64,000 nucleotides of DNA from Quadrisphaera setariae (GCF_008041935.1 NZ_VKAC01000005.1:124001-188000), one strand, 5' to 3'. Shown: positions 8,334-20,387, counted from the first letter of the stretch. Program-made: numbers and translations. The notes: generated by a model not told the origin, from the sequence alone.

Positions 8334-9448
8334 GCGCGGCGGCGCTTGCGCTCCTGCGCCGACAGGCCGAGCACGCCCGCCAGCAGGGCACCGCCGACCA
8401 GCAGCGGGGCCAGGATCCCGGCGAGGTCCTGCACCGACGTCCGCGCCGACTGCGCGTCCACCGGGCCCAGCGTCTGCGCGCCCTCCGCCACGAGCTTCGC
8501 GGCCTCCGGCAGCACCGGGGCGGCCTGGGCGAGCTGCCCGGCAGCGCCGAGGTCGTCCACGGTCACCGCGTCGGACAGCGGCACCACCGACGGGGCCGAC
8601 GCGGCGGACGAGGCTGCGCTGGGGAGCAGCGAGGCCAGCGACGGCGCGGACGACGCCGCCCTCGGAGCCGCGGCCGCGGGCGCCCGCGACGGACGCGGCG
8701 CGGCCGGCGGCGTGGTCGAGGCCGGTACCGGGACCGGTGCGGCGCTCGACGGCAGAGCCGTGGCCGGGGCGGTGGTGGCGGGCGGGGCCGTGGTCGGGGG
8801 TGCCGTGGTGGGGGGAGCGGTCGTCGGAGGAGCCGTGGTGGGCGGCGCGGTGACCGGGGGCGCCGTGGTGGGCGGCGGCGTCGCCGTGCCGGTGCCGGTC
8901 TCCGTGCCGCCGGACCCCGTTCCCGTGCCGCCGGTGCCGGTGCCGGTGCCGGTGCCGGTGCCCGTTCCGCCGGTACCAGTGCCGCCGGTGCCGCCCGTTC
9001 CGGACCCGATGGTCCCGGTTCCGCCCGTGGTCGTGCCGGTGCCCGCACCACCCGTGCCGGTGCCCGCACCACCCGTGCTGGTGCCCGACCCGCCGGTGCT
9101 ACCCGTTCCGGATCCGACGGTTCCGGTCCCGCCCGTGGTCGTGCCGGTGCCCGCACCACCCGCGCTGCTGCCCGACCCGCCGGCACCGCCGGTGCTCGTC
9201 CCGGAGCCGTTGGAGCCGGAGCCGCTGGTGCTGCCCGCGCCGCCTGCCCCTGCGCCCGTGCTGGTGGACGACGAGCCCGCGTCAGCGCCGGCGGCCGCCC
9301 CGACGGTGCCGGTCTCGCCGGAGGTGGCGGCGAGGGCGGTGCCGGGGGCGAGCAGGACGGCGGTCGCGACCAGCGCGCCGACACCCGCCGCGCGCACGCG
9401 GCGCGCCGTGGGGCGGGCGTCAGGTCCGGTGTGCTGCAGGCCCTCCAC
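8327..9448 (-). CDS. Secreted Gly/Thr/Pro-rich membrane-anchored protein 1
   Basis: I do not recognise a family. The 373-residue product has a signal peptide (about residues 15-42, ending TALAAT), a long stretch dominated by Gly-Thr-Ser repeats, then repeated TTAPP units, a less repetitive segment of about 110 residues, and a C-terminal hydrophobic helix followed by the basic tail KRRRAR. There is no LPXTG motif, so it is likely held in the membrane and spans the wall. I chose the GTG at 9448, which has GAGAGGGG upstream; a longer frame to 9577 adds only Arg-rich sequence. It is the last of four similarly built minus-strand genes. Confidence 0.75.
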   Translation of the reverse strand: MEGLQHTGPDARPTARRVRAAGVGALVATAVLLAPGTALAATSGETGTVGAAAGADAGSSSTSTGAGAGGAGSTSGSGSNGSGTSTGGAGGSGSSAGGAGTGTTTGGTGTVGSGTGSTGGSGTSTGGAGTGTGGAGTGTTTGGTGTIGSGTGGTGGTGTGGTGTGTGTGTGTGGTGTGSGGTETGTGTATPPPTTAPPVTAPPTTAPPTTAPPTTAPPTTAPPATTAPATALPSSAAPVPVPASTTPPAAPRPSRAPAAAAPRAASSAPSLASLLPSAASSAASAPSVVPLSDAVTVDDLGAAGQLAQAAPVLPEAAKLVAEGAQTLGPVDAQSARTSVQDLAGILAPLLVGGALLAGVLGLSAQERKRRRAR

Positions 9449-9645
9449 GGCCGTTCCCCTCTCGTCGCGCTGCGAGGACCGTGCGGGCCGCGCAGCACCC
9501 CATCGTGCGACGAAGCGGACGAACGGGGGAAGTCCGACCGGCGCGCCGTGACGTCGCTGTGACACTCGTCGCGGCACGTCAGCGACTCTTCGTCACCTCC
9601 GGTGTACGCGTCGTGACGTCTCGCTGCCCGCCGGGGCAGCGTCGC

Positions 9646-10926
9646 TCAGCGCAGCGCGCGCCGCCCGCGCCCGCGGGCCACGGCAGCGCGCACCCGCTGC
9701 CGGCGCGCCGTCTCCAGCACCGTCCCCGCCAGGGCCAGCGCAGCGCCCGCGGTGGTCAGCAGGAGCAGCGTGTCGGGCGAGCCCACCGCCGCGGTCCGCT
9801 GGGCAGCGGCGGTGGTCGACAGCAGCGACGTCCCGCCGCCCGCCGGAGCCGCCAGCGCGCCGAGGGAGGTCCCGGGGGCCGCGTCGGCGGAGTCCTGGCC
9901 GTCACCGGCGCCGCCCACCACCGCCGAGAGCAGCTGCACCGTGTCGACGGGGCCGGTCGCGCGGTGGTGCGCCCTGCCCTGCTGGAGCTCGGCGCCCTCC
10001 CGCAGCGCGTCGACCAGCGCCGACCCGTCCACGTGGCGGCCGGAGGCCGTGGCGAGCACCCCGGCTGTGGACGACGGCGACGCCGAAGGCGGCCCGGACA
10101 CCGCGCCCGCGCCAGAGGCTGCAGAGCCCGCACCCGGAGCGGCAGAGCCCGTGGTGGACGCGCTCGCCCAGGACCCGTCGGACGTCGCGGTCCACCGCGG
10201 CTGCCAGGCGGTCTGGGGAGGCACCACTGACTGCGCCGGGCTGGGCACCTGGGGCGGGGCCGACGAGGGCGTCCGCGCAGGCGTGCTCGAAGGGGGCGTC
10301 GACGAGGGCGGTCCGTAGACGGCCCCGGTGCCCGGCGACGCTGCGGGCGCCTCCGACGGCGAGGACCAGCTCGGCGAGCTGGACCCGGAGGGCGCCGGGG
10401 AGCTGGACGGCGAGGCGTCGGACGGCGAGCTGGACGACGACGGCGGACCGGTCACCGGCGCGCTCGACCCGCTGCCGGAGGGCGTCGTCGGACCCGAGGG
10501 GGGAGAGGGGCTCGCGCCCGGCCCGGCCACGCCCTGCGTGGTGGTCGCTGACGGCGTCGTCGCCGACGCGCTGGGCGAGCTCGCCGCGGTCGGCTGCTCC
10601 GACGCCGACCCCGAGGGCGATCCCGTGGACGACGGCGAACCGGACCCGGTGCTGTCCGCGCTCGCCGTCGCGCCGGGCGACGCCGCCGACGAGGGGCTGG
10701 TGGTGGCCTCGGGGGTGCTCGACTCCCCGCCAGGGGCCTCGGAGGCCGACGGGGGCGTCGTCGTCGTCGCGCAGGTGGACGTGACCGCCTGCTCCGCGGG
10801 GGCGCACTCGGACGCCGTCACCGCCGGGGTCTGGTCGGCGTGGGCGACGGCCGGGACCGCGAGCACGCCCAGACCCGACAGGCCGATGACGCCGAGGGCA
10901 CGGGCTCCGCGCACCACGGCCGTCAC
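9646..10926 (-). CDS. Secreted Ser/Pro/Thr-rich membrane-anchored protein 2
   Basis: Unrecognised 426-residue protein with a signal peptide (AVPAVAHADQ cleavage region), a short cysteine-containing segment with two Cys residues, about 250 residues of Ser/Thr/Pro/Ala linker, a more ordered segment, and a C-terminal hydrophobic helix followed by an Arg-rich tail. The GTG at 10926 has GGAG 7 bases upstream and begins directly before the signal peptide; the frame remains open to 11004. Composition suggests an extended, possibly glycosylated stalk. It belongs to the four-gene array at 8.3-13.8 kb. Confidence 0.72.
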   Translation of the reverse strand: MTAVVRGARALGVIGLSGLGVLAVPAVAHADQTPAVTASECAPAEQAVTSTCATTTTPPSASEAPGGESSTPEATTSPSSAASPGATASADSTGSGSPSSTGSPSGSASEQPTAASSPSASATTPSATTTQGVAGPGASPSPPSGPTTPSGSGSSAPVTGPPSSSSSPSDASPSSSPAPSGSSSPSWSSPSEAPAASPGTGAVYGPPSSTPPSSTPARTPSSAPPQVPSPAQSVVPPQTAWQPRWTATSDGSWASASTTGSAAPGAGSAASGAGAVSGPPSASPSSTAGVLATASGRHVDGSALVDALREGAELQQGRAHHRATGPVDTVQLLSAVVGGAGDGQDSADAAPGTSLGALAAPAGGGTSLLSTTAAAQRTAAVGSPDTLLLLTTAGAALALAGTVLETARRQRVRAAVARGRGRRALR

Positions 10927-11078
10927 CGGAGGTCTCCAGGGCAGGGGCGCACGGGCGGGCTCCTCAGCGGGGTCCGTCGGCGCAGACCCGCGCCGAGAGG
11001 GCACCGCAGGGGGGACGGCGCGGGCTCAGGATGCCCGATCCCTCCCGGTTCGTGAAGTCCGGTGCGGCACCCCGGCGA

Positions 11079-12449
11079 TCACGAGGCGCGGGCGCGGCGC
11101 TTCCTCATGACGCCCTCCGCGCCGCCCAGGGCGGCCACCAGGCCCAGGCCGATGCCCATCGGGACCAGCCACCCCTCGCTGCCGCCCTGCTCCTCGCCGC
11201 CGGTGGGAGCGGTGCCCAGCGCGGTCGGCCCGCTGGCCACGGCCACCGGGCCGAGGCGGGTGCCGACGCCGGAGCTCTCACCCGCACCCGACCCCGCCAC
11301 CGGGGCGCCCTGCACGTACGTGCCGCTGCCGCTGGCGAGCGCGTCCGTCCCGCTGTCCGCGGTCGTGCCGGTGCTCGCACCGGAGTCGGCGGCGGCGGGC
11401 AGCAGCTCGGCCACCGGCGCCACCGGGCCCTGCACGCGGTGCTTGGCGGGGGTGGTGCGCACGGAGCGCGACGCGCTGTCCGGCTGCGCGGCCGCAGCGC
11501 GGCGGCCGCTGGCCTTCTGCTCCGGAGCGGGAGCCTCGGCCGGGGCCTGGAAGGTGGCCACGGCGGGGACCGCCACCGCGACGGGCGCCGGAGCGGGCTC
11601 GGTCACCGTCGCGGCGAGCGCCACGACAGCCGCCGCCGCCACCGGGGCCGGCTGCTGCTGTGCGGCAGGCTGTTCGGCGGCCGGCTGCTGCTCGGAAACC
11701 GGCTGCTCGGCGGCCGGCTGCTCGGCGGCCGGCTGCTGCCCGGAAGCCGGCTGCTCGGCGGCCGGCTGCTGGTCGTCACCGTGCTGGTCGCTGTGGTGGT
11801 CGCCGCCCTCGTCGGGGTGCCACACCTCGACGGGCTGGGTGGGCTGGCTCGGCTCGGACCACTCGCCGTCGGTGCTGCCGCCGTCGCCGTGGTGGCCGTC
11901 GTCGGGGGTGGGCGGCTCAGGCTCGCACCGCTGGTCGTCGGAGTGGTCCTGGGGCTGCTCCTCGGACCCACCCTCCGCGTGGTCGTCCGAGTGGTCCTCG
12001 GCGTGGTCGTCGTCGGAGTGGTCGTCGACCACCTCGGGCGCGGTCTCCTCGTGCTCGGTCGCACCGTCGCCGTCGTGAGCGCCGTCCGTCGCGTGCTCGT
12101 CGTCCGAGCCCTGGTCGGAGCCCTGGTCCGAGTCCTGCTCGGCGTCGTCGTCGGCGCGGTGCGCGCCGCGCGAGCCGCCGGGGCCCTTGTCCGTCCCGTC
12201 GGACGAGCCGGCCGAGGAGCCGTCACCGCCCTCGGAGGCCGCGGAGCTGCTGTCGGACGGCTGCGTCGCGTCCTCGGAGGCGTGCGCAGCACTGGGCTCG
12301 GGGGTGTCCGTCGAGGCCAGTGCCGTGAGCGGTGCGGCCACCACGCTCACTCCGACGAGGCCGAGCACGCCCGCAGCGCGCAGCGCGCCCTTGCGGACCG
12401 CAGGTGCGGCGTCGTCCGGAGCGAGGGGGCTCTCGGGGTGGCGCGGCAT
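11079..12449 (-). CDS. Secreted acidic/Gln-Pro repeat membrane-anchored protein 3
   Basis: Unrecognised 456-residue protein. After a signal peptide (residues about 17-45, ending TALAS) comes a strongly acidic Asp/Glu/His/Ser region, then tandem units of the type (A/P)AEQP, an Ala/Val-rich part, and a C-terminal hydrophobic helix with the tail RKRRARAS. The ATG has GAGAGGA upstream. The acidic stretch could bind cations or basic partners at the surface. It shares the architecture but not the sequence of its three neighbours. Confidence 0.75.
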   Translation of the reverse strand: MPRHPESPLAPDDAAPAVRKGALRAAGVLGLVGVSVVAAPLTALASTDTPEPSAAHASEDATQPSDSSSAASEGGDGSSAGSSDGTDKGPGGSRGAHRADDDAEQDSDQGSDQGSDDEHATDGAHDGDGATEHEETAPEVVDDHSDDDHAEDHSDDHAEGGSEEQPQDHSDDQRCEPEPPTPDDGHHGDGGSTDGEWSEPSQPTQPVEVWHPDEGGDHHSDQHGDDQQPAAEQPASGQQPAAEQPAAEQPVSEQQPAAEQPAAQQQPAPVAAAAVVALAATVTEPAPAPVAVAVPAVATFQAPAEAPAPEQKASGRRAAAAQPDSASRSVRTTPAKHRVQGPVAPVAELLPAAADSGASTGTTADSGTDALASGSGTYVQGAPVAGSGAGESSGVGTRLGPVAVASGPTALGTAPTGGEEQGGSEGWLVPMGIGLGLVAALGGAEGVMRKRRARAS

Positions 12450-12600
12450 GAACGGGTCCTCTCGACGTCCGGCGCGACCCCTCTGGGCGCGCCGATCGTC
12501 ATGCTGCCCGCTGCACAGCGCTGTGCGCAGGCAAACCCACCGATCGTGACACGCCTCCCCCGGAAGGGGGTGTGCGACACGCCGTGGAGGGGCTGCGTCC

Positions 12601-13806
12601 TCAGTCCCTCCCGCCGCGTCGCGCCAGCCGCCGCCGCAGACCGGACGAGCCGGTCAGCGCGACCAGCAGCGCCCCGCCCACGAGCAGCGGCATGCCGTAC
12701 GTGCCGAGGTCGTCCAGCCAGCTCACGGCCTCGGTGGCCACGGGGGTCGCGGGAGCGCTCGCCGCGTCCTGCGTGGCTGCGGGAACGGGCTCGGCGCCGA
12801 GCAGCAGCGACTCGTCAGGCGTCGGCGCCGTGAGCGCGGGGTCCGTGGCCACGAGCAGCGTCGCGGTGGGGACGGGCAGCGGGACCCGCTGCCCCGGGAG
12901 CGCGCCCGACAGCGACGCGACCGCCACGGCCACCGACACCCCTCGGCCCGCCGTCGAGGAGCGCCGGTCGCCGCTGAGCGCGACCGTCTGCGCGCGCCGT
13001 GGCGCGACCGGCGTCACCGACACCGCGGGGCCGACCGGGCCGCTGGACGCCGTCGGCGCCGCCGTCGGCACCTCGGCGGGGGAGGTGGCCGAGGCGCTCG
13101 GCGCGGGGGAGGCGGCGCACGTCGGCGACGGCGTCGCGACGGCGGGTGCGGTGGTGGTGCTGGTGCTCGGTGTGCCGCTGGGAGCCGGGGCGGTCGCCTC
13201 GGTCGGGCTCGCCGTCGCCGACGCGCTCGGGGTCGCCGCCGGGGCGGCCGCTGACGAGGACGACGACGGCGCCGACGAGGACGGCGCTGCTGCCGACGAC
13301 GGCGACGGGCACGAGGGGCTGCCCGTCGGGCTGGTGCTCGGGTCCGCCGCGGGAGTGGTGGGGCCGCTGGTCGGCGCGTCCGACGGCGTCGCCGACGCGC
13401 TCGGCGCCCCAGACGGGGTCGGGGTCCCCGAGGTGCCGGGGGTCGCCGTGGTGCCCGGGGTCGGCGACGCCCCGGAGGGGGTGCCCGAGGGGACGCTCGA
13501 CGAGGGGGGCGGCGCGGCGCTCGTGCTGCTCGAGCCCGCCGTCGCCGAGCCCGAGCCCGCCGTCGCCGAGCCCGAGCCCGCCGCCGTCGACGACGCGGGG
13601 GACGCACCGTCGCCGGGCGGCGTGACGAACACGTCCAGGGGGCTCGCGGGCGCAGCGGACGGCGAGGCGCCCGCGCTCGTCGTCGTCGTCCCCTCCGGGA
13701 GCAGCGCCGCCTGCGCGGGGGCGGCGAGGAGCAGGACCCCCGCGGTCAGGGCGGCGGTGGCGAGCGCGCACCGCGCCGCTGCCTGCGGCGAGGCGGGGCT
13801 CGTCAT
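12601..13806 (-). CDS. Secreted Ser/Thr/Pro-rich membrane-anchored protein 4
   Basis: Unrecognised 401-residue protein with a clean signal peptide (residues about 11-33, ending AAPAQAA), a long Ser/Thr/Pro/Ala linker, a small ordered segment rich in Val and Arg near residues 265-320, and a C-terminal hydrophobic helix ([15 protein letters not shown]) followed by [17 protein letters not shown] precedes the ATG. It is the first gene of the minus-strand array and diverges from metG, with about 140 bases between them. Confidence 0.75.
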   Translation of the reverse strand: MTSPASPQAAARCALATAALTAGVLLLAAPAQAALLPEGTTTTSAGASPSAAPASPLDVFVTPPGDGASPASSTAAGSGSATAGSGSATAGSSSTSAAPPPSSSVPSGTPSGASPTPGTTATPGTSGTPTPSGAPSASATPSDAPTSGPTTPAADPSTSPTGSPSCPSPSSAAAPSSSAPSSSSSAAAPAATPSASATASPTEATAPAPSGTPSTSTTTAPAVATPSPTCAASPAPSASATSPAEVPTAAPTASSGPVGPAVSVTPVAPRRAQTVALSGDRRSSTAGRGVSVAVAVASLSGALPGQRVPLPVPTATLLVATDPALTAPTPDESLLLGAEPVPAATQDAASAPATPVATEAVSWLDDLGTYGMPLLVGGALLVALTGSSGLRRRLARRGGRD

Positions 13807-13937
13807 CGGTGCTCCACGGCTCGCTGGACCCGGCCGCGCAGGCGGCGGGACGCCGGCAGACCCGGCACCCGGCCAGCGTGCCGCGCGAGGCCCCTCCGCC
13901 GTGGGATGTTCGCGGACCTCGGCGTGTCGGCGCTCAC

Positions 13938-13950
13938 TACGCTCGTGCCA
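13938..13950 (+). promoter_or_regulatory. Leaderless -10 box of metG
   Basis: TACGCT at 13938-13943 is followed after 6 bases by the metG ATG, placing the transcription start at or next to the start codon. No ribosome binding site is visible. The same spacing is found before ispE, rfbA, rfbC, the two alginate-lyase-type genes, the DUF6492 gene and the phosphatase gene. Confidence 0.5.
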
Positions 13951-15746
13951 TGACCCACGTCCTGTCCGCCGTCGCCTGGCCGTACGCCAACGGCCCGCGC
14001 CACATCGGCCACGTCGCCGGTTTCGGCGTCCCCTCCGACGTCTACAGCCGCTACATGCGGATGGCGGGTCACGACGTGCTCATGGTCTCCGGCACCGACG
14101 AGCACGGGACGCCGATCCTCGTGCAGGCGGAGAAGGAGGGCGTCACGCCGCAGGAGCTGGTGGACAGGAACAACCGGATCATCGTCGAGGACCTGGTGGC
14201 CCTCGGCCTGTCCTACGACCTCTTCACCCGCACCACCACGCGCAACCACTACGCCGTGGCGCAGGAGCTGTTCGCCACCGTCCACCGCAACGGGTACATG
14301 GTCGAGCAGACGACGATGGGCGCGATCTCCCCGTCGACCGGGCGCACCCTGCCCGACCGCTACATCGAGGGCACCTGCCCCATCTGCGGCTACGGCTCCG
14401 CCCGCGGCGACCAGTGCGACAACTGCGGCAACCAGCTCGACCCGGTGGACCTCGTCGACCCGCGCTCGCGGATCAACGGCGAGACGCCGCGGTTCGTCGA
14501 GAGCCAGCACTTCTTCCTCGACCTGCCGGCGCTGGCGGAGGCGCTGGGGGAGTGGCTGCACGGGCGCGACGAGGCCGGCGCGTGGCGGCCCAACGTGCTC
14601 AAGTTCTCGCTCAACCTCCTCGACGACGTGCGCCCCCGCGCCATGACCCGCGACATCGACTGGGGCATCCCGGTGCCGCTCGACGGGTGGCGCGACCAGC
14701 CGAACAAGCGGCTCTACGTCTGGTTCGACGCCGTCATCGGGTACCTGTCGGCGTCGGTGGAGTGGGCGCGCCGCTCCGGGGACCCGGAGGCGTGGCGGAA
14801 GTGGTGGTCGACGCCCGAGGCGCGGTCCGCCTACTTCATGGGCAAGGACAACATCACCTTCCACTCCCAGATCTGGCCGGCGGAGCTGCTCGGCTACGAC
14901 GGCCGGGGCTCGCGCGGCGGTCAGCCCGGGGAGTACGGCGCGCTGGAGCTGCCCACCGAGGTGGTCTCCTCGGAGTTCCTCACCATGGAGGGCGGCAAGT
15001 TCTCGTCCTCGCGCGGCGTGGTCATCTACGTGCGCGACTTCCTCGCCCGCTACCAGCCCGACGCGCTGCGCTACTACATCGCGGTGGCCGGCCCGGAGAA
15101 CCAGGACTCCGACTTCACGTGGGAGGCGTTCGTCCGGCGCACCAACGACGAGCTGGTCTCCACGTGGGGCAACCTCGTCAACCGGACCGCGTCGATGATC
15201 GCCAAGAACGTGGGCTCGATCCCCGCCGCAGGACCGCTCACCGACGACGACGAGGCGCTGCTCGCGGCGGTGCGCGGCGGCTTCGCCTCCGTGGGCGGGC
15301 TCATCCAGGGGCACCGCCAGAAGGCGGCCATCACCGAGGCGATGCGGCTGGCCGGCGATGCCAACCGCTACCTGGCCGCGCAGGCGCCGTGGCAGCTCAA
15401 GAAGACCGACCCGGCGCGCATGGAGACGGTGCTCCACGTGGCGGCGCAGGCCGTGGTGGACCTCAACACGCTGCTGTCGCCGTTCCTGCCGCACTCCTCC
15501 TCCCTCGTGCACCGCGCGCTGGGCGGGTCGGGGGAGTTCCAGCCGATGCCGGTCATCGCCGAGGTCGAGGACCTCGACGGCGGCCCCGGCTACCCGGTCA
15601 TCACCGGCGACTACTCGGCCGCGCCGGCGTGGGCGCCGCGCGACGTGGTGCCCGGCACCCCGGTGGCGGCGCCGTCGCCGATCTTCACCAAGCTCGACGA
15701 GTCGGTGGTCGAGGAGGAGCTGGCCCGCCTGCGCGGCGACGCCTGA
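13950..15746 (+). CDS. metG: Methionyl-tRNA synthetase
   Basis: A class-I aminoacyl-tRNA synthetase of 598 residues that charges tRNA-Met. The HIGH motif is at residues 18-21, a four-cysteine zinc knuckle at C143, C146, C156 and C159, and the KMSKS-type loop appears as KFSSS at residues 350-354, as usual in this subfamily. There is no C-terminal tRNA-binding (Trbp111-like) domain. The ATG lies directly behind a TACGCT box, so the mRNA is probably leaderless. It heads the conserved actinobacterial order metG-tatD-rpfB-ksgA-ispE, here interrupted by a DUF559 gene. Confidence 0.97.
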   Translation: MTHVLSAVAWPYANGPRHIGHVAGFGVPSDVYSRYMRMAGHDVLMVSGTDEHGTPILVQAEKEGVTPQELVDRNNRIIVEDLVALGLSYDLFTRTTTRNHYAVAQELFATVHRNGYMVEQTTMGAISPSTGRTLPDRYIEGTCPICGYGSARGDQCDNCGNQLDPVDLVDPRSRINGETPRFVESQHFFLDLPALAEALGEWLHGRDEAGAWRPNVLKFSLNLLDDVRPRAMTRDIDWGIPVPLDGWRDQPNKRLYVWFDAVIGYLSASVEWARRSGDPEAWRKWWSTPEARSAYFMGKDNITFHSQIWPAELLGYDGRGSRGGQPGEYGALELPTEVVSSEFLTMEGGKFSSSRGVVIYVRDFLARYQPDALRYYIAVAGPENQDSDFTWEAFVRRTNDELVSTWGNLVNRTASMIAKNVGSIPAAGPLTDDDEALLAAVRGGFASVGGLIQGHRQKAAITEAMRLAGDANRYLAAQAPWQLKKTDPARMETVLHVAAQAVVDLNTLLSPFLPHSSSLVHRALGGSGEFQPMPVIAEVEDLDGGPGYPVITGDYSAAPAWAPRDVVPGTPVAAPSPIFTKLDESVVEEELARLRGDA

Positions 15747-15862
15747 TCCCTCCTCGGGATCACTCGGGCGCGCTGGCACGAGGGGTGCAGTCCGTCCGCC
15801 TCGGCGTCCTCGGCGCCTGAGGGGAGGTTTCGGTACGAGGTCCGCCCCTTCCTGTAGATCCA

Positions 15863-15929
15863 CGCCCCTTGCCGCGAGTTCCTGCCCCATGAAGGGCTTC
15901 CACGGGGCGGGAACTCGTGGCAAGGGGCG
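15863..15929 (+). repeat. Long inverted repeat downstream of metG
   Basis: A 26-base arm (15863-15888) pairs with 15904-15929 with only two G-T wobbles and a 15-base loop. It contains the CGCCCCTT and GCCCCAT words that recur as a cluster at 16943-17047 on the other side of the DUF559 gene. It could end metG transcripts, but its length and its relation to the second cluster suggest a repeat family. Confidence 0.75.
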
Positions 15930-16017
15930 GAAGCTCGGGGCATGGCATGCGGACCTCTGTCCACAGGCAGTGCCTCGGACCCAGCGAGCGGACTCTCGGC
16001 TGCGCCACGGTGCACGG

Positions 16018-16932
16018 GTGCCTCACGTCAGGACCCCGCTCCCGGCCCAGCTGCGCCAGCGCCCGTTCACCGTGGCCGAGGCGCGGAAGCTGGGGGTGAG
16101 CGACAAGCGGATGAGGTCATCCGACCTCCGCGCGCCGTACCGAGGAGTACGAGTCAGCACCGGACTGGGGTGGTCACTGCTGCTGCGCGCGCACTGCGCG
16201 CTGCTCACGGCGCCTCCGGGGAGCGTGGTCACCGGAGCGGACGCCGTCGAGATCCTCGGACTGCCGACGCCCTTCGGGGCGCGGCCGGCGATGGACCGGG
16301 ACGTGACGATCGCCGTCCCTGCTGGGACCCGCGGTCCTGAACGGCTGGGCGTGACGGTGCGAGCCCGCCCCCTCCACCCGGCCGCCCGCCGCTGGATCAT
16401 CGGTGATGTCGGGCTTCCGGCGCTCGAGGACCTCTGGGCGGACCGGTGCGCCGACCTCGACACCGAGAGCGCCATCGCCCTCGGTGACGCCGTGCTCAGG
16501 CGGCTCAAGGACGACCGCGCTGCGATGTCCGCCGCTGTCGAGAGGCTTCCCCTGAGCCAGCAGCCCCAGGCGCGCCGAGTCCTCGCCCAGGTCCGCTACG
16601 AGGTGTGCTCACCCGTCGAGACGCGAGCGCGCCTCGTGCTCCTCGCTGCCGGTGTGCCCGAGGCGAGCCACTTCGGTGCGGCACTGCCTCGTGAGGGCGC
16701 GGCGAAGATCTGGCCCGACCTGCAGTGGGAGTCCGTGAAGGTCGCTCTCGAGATCGATGGACCCCACCACGCTGCCGACCTCCAGCACGAGAGCGACATC
16801 CGCCGCAACCGGCGGACCGGCGAGCACGGGTGGACCCAGGTGGTCGTCTCCTCGCGCGAGGTGATGGCACAGCCGGACGACGTCGTGCGCTGGGTCAGCG
16901 ACGAGCTGCGGAAGGCAGGTCTCCGCTGGTGA
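16018..16932 (+). CDS. DUF559 nuclease-fold protein with N-terminal winged-helix-like domain
   Basis: About 304 residues. The N-terminal third resembles the AbiEi-type antitoxin helix-turn-helix region widespread in actinobacteria (TVAEARKLGVSD..., YRGVRV), and the C-terminal 100 residues match DUF559, a Vsr-like endonuclease fold, with the signature VALEIDGPHH, a conserved D and RR spaced as in this family. Cellular function is unknown. No AbiEii-type toxin gene lies next to it. The GTG at 16018 is chosen from the domain start; no clear ribosome site is present. Codons ending in A or T are more frequent than in neighbours, and palindromic repeats flank both sides, which together suggest acquisition as a unit. 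Confidence 0.75.
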   Translation: MPHVRTPLPAQLRQRPFTVAEARKLGVSDKRMRSSDLRAPYRGVRVSTGLGWSLLLRAHCALLTAPPGSVVTGADAVEILGLPTPFGARPAMDRDVTIAVPAGTRGPERLGVTVRARPLHPAARRWIIGDVGLPALEDLWADRCADLDTESAIALGDAVLRRLKDDRAAMSAAVERLPLSQQPQARRVLAQVRYEVCSPVETRARLVLLAAGVPEASHFGAALPREGAAKIWPDLQWESVKVALEIDGPHHAADLQHESDIRRNRRTGEHGWTQVVVSSREVMAQPDDVVRWVSDELRKAGLRW

Positions 16933-16942
16933 GCCTCGTCCC

Positions 16943-17047
16943 GCCCCATCGCCCGGATGCGCGCCCCTTGGCTCGGAGAGTCGCCCCATCGTCCGGCTCG
17001 ATGGGGCCGAACGCCGACCCATGGGGCGGTCGTCCGCGTCATGGGGC
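16943..17047 (+). repeat. Cluster of GCCCCAT/ATGGGGC palindromic repeats
   Basis: GCCCCAT occurs at 16943 and 16983 and its inverse ATGGGGC at 17001, 17021 and 17041. GCCCCATCG at 16983-16991 pairs perfectly with CGATGGGGC at 16999-17007. The cluster lies directly after the DUF559 gene and before tatD and shares words with the hairpin on the other side of that gene (15863-15929). Confidence 0.7.
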
Positions 17048-17106
17048 GCAACATCGGGGTGAGGGCGGCGTGGGGCAGGGTGGACGGCGTGCTGGAGAGC
17101 CGTGAC

Positions 17107-19400
<2,294 letters not shown>

Positions 19401-19481
19401 CGCCCCGCCCACCGGCGATCGTCTAGCCTCGACACCCTGAACACGCTTCCAGCTGACGACGGCCTGCTGGGACCCGCTGAC

Positions 19482-20357
19482 GTGCGGGCCCTGGCGGGCC
19501 GTCTCGGCGTGCGCCCGACCAAGCAGCTCGGCCAGAACTTCGTCCACGACGCCGGCACCGTGCGCCGCATCGCCGCCAAGGCGGGCGTGCAGCCGGGCGA
19601 CGTGGTGCTGGAGGTCGGCCCCGGGCTGGGCTCCCTGACGCTGGCGCTGCTCGCGGCGGGAGCCCGCGTCGTCGTCGTCGAGATCGACGAGCGGCTGGCC
19701 GCCGAGCTCCCGGCCACCGTGGCGGCCCGCCGCCCCGACCTCGCCGCCGACCCCGACGGCCGCCTGGCCGCGCACCTGCAGGTGGTGCGCTCCGACGCCC
19801 TCGACGTGCACGACCTCCCCGCGCTGGCCGGCGGGGCGGGCGCCGCTGCCGGCGCCCCCACCAAGCTGGTGGCAAACCTGCCGTACAACGTGGCCGTCCC
19901 CGTGATCCTGACGCTGCTGGCGCGGATGCCGCAGCTGGAGCAGGTGCTGGTCATGGTGCAGACCGAGGTGGCCGAGCGGCTCGCCGCCGTCCCCGGGAGC
20001 AAGGTCTACGGCGTGCCCAGCGTCAAGGCGGCCTGGTACGCCGAGGCGTCGATGGCCGGCGCGGTGGGCCGGCAGGTGTTCTGGCCGGTGCCGAACGTCG
20101 ACAGCGCCCTCGTGCGGCTCGTCCGCCGTGACCCGCCGAGCACGACGGCCTCGCGGGAGGACGTCTTCGCCGTGGTCGACGCCGCCTTCGGGCAGCGACG
20201 CAAGACGCTGCGCGCCGCGCTGGCGGGGTGGGCGGGCTCACCCGCCCGCGCCGAGGAGGTGCTGCGCGCGGCCGGGGTCGACCCGACCCTGCGCGGGGAG
20301 CGGCTGGACGTCACCGCCTTCGCCCGCATCGCCGAGGCGCGCGCGGCGGGTGCCTGA
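19482..20357 (+). CDS. ksgA: 16S rRNA dimethyladenosine transferase
   Basis: RsmA/KsgA dimethylates the two adjacent adenines in the 3-prime helix of 16S rRNA using S-adenosylmethionine. Motifs: LGQNFVHD near the N terminus, SAM-binding [10 protein letters not shown], and the catalytic NLPYNVA. The GTG at 19482 gives 291 residues, but the upstream codons already read LLGPAD, which is conserved in actinobacterial KsgA just before this point, and no ATG, GTG or TTG is available there. A TAGCCT box at 19424-19429 would start transcription near CTG 19437, so a leaderless CTG start is possible. It sits between rpfB and a sugar transferase inserted before ispE. Confidence 0.93.
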   Translation: MRALAGRLGVRPTKQLGQNFVHDAGTVRRIAAKAGVQPGDVVLEVGPGLGSLTLALLAAGARVVVVEIDERLAAELPATVAARRPDLAADPDGRLAAHLQVVRSDALDVHDLPALAGGAGAAAGAPTKLVANLPYNVAVPVILTLLARMPQLEQVLVMVQTEVAERLAAVPGSKVYGVPSVKAAWYAEASMAGAVGRQVFWPVPNVDSALVRLVRRDPPSTTASREDVFAVVDAAFGQRRKTLRAALAGWAGSPARAEEVLRAAGVDPTLRGERLDVTAFARIAEARAAGA

Positions 20358-20387
20358 GGCGGGTCGTCCCTCGCCGGGGGAAGTGGT

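Noticed and set aside
8327-13806. LPXTG-type sortase anchoring of the four surface proteins
   Set aside because: No LPXTG or close variant precedes the C-terminal hydrophobic helices, and no sortase gene is present in the window.
12572-15820. Very long open frames on the opposite strand or in other frames of real genes (for example here and at 45571-48915, minus strand)
   Set aside because: At this GC content stop codons are rare in all frames. The products are Arg/Gly/Pro/His-rich low-complexity sequences overlapping clear genes such as metG and the LamG protein.
16018-16932. AbiE-type toxin-antitoxin pair
   Set aside because: Only the N-terminal region resembles AbiEi; there is no AbiEii nucleotidyltransferase next to it and the C terminus is DUF559.
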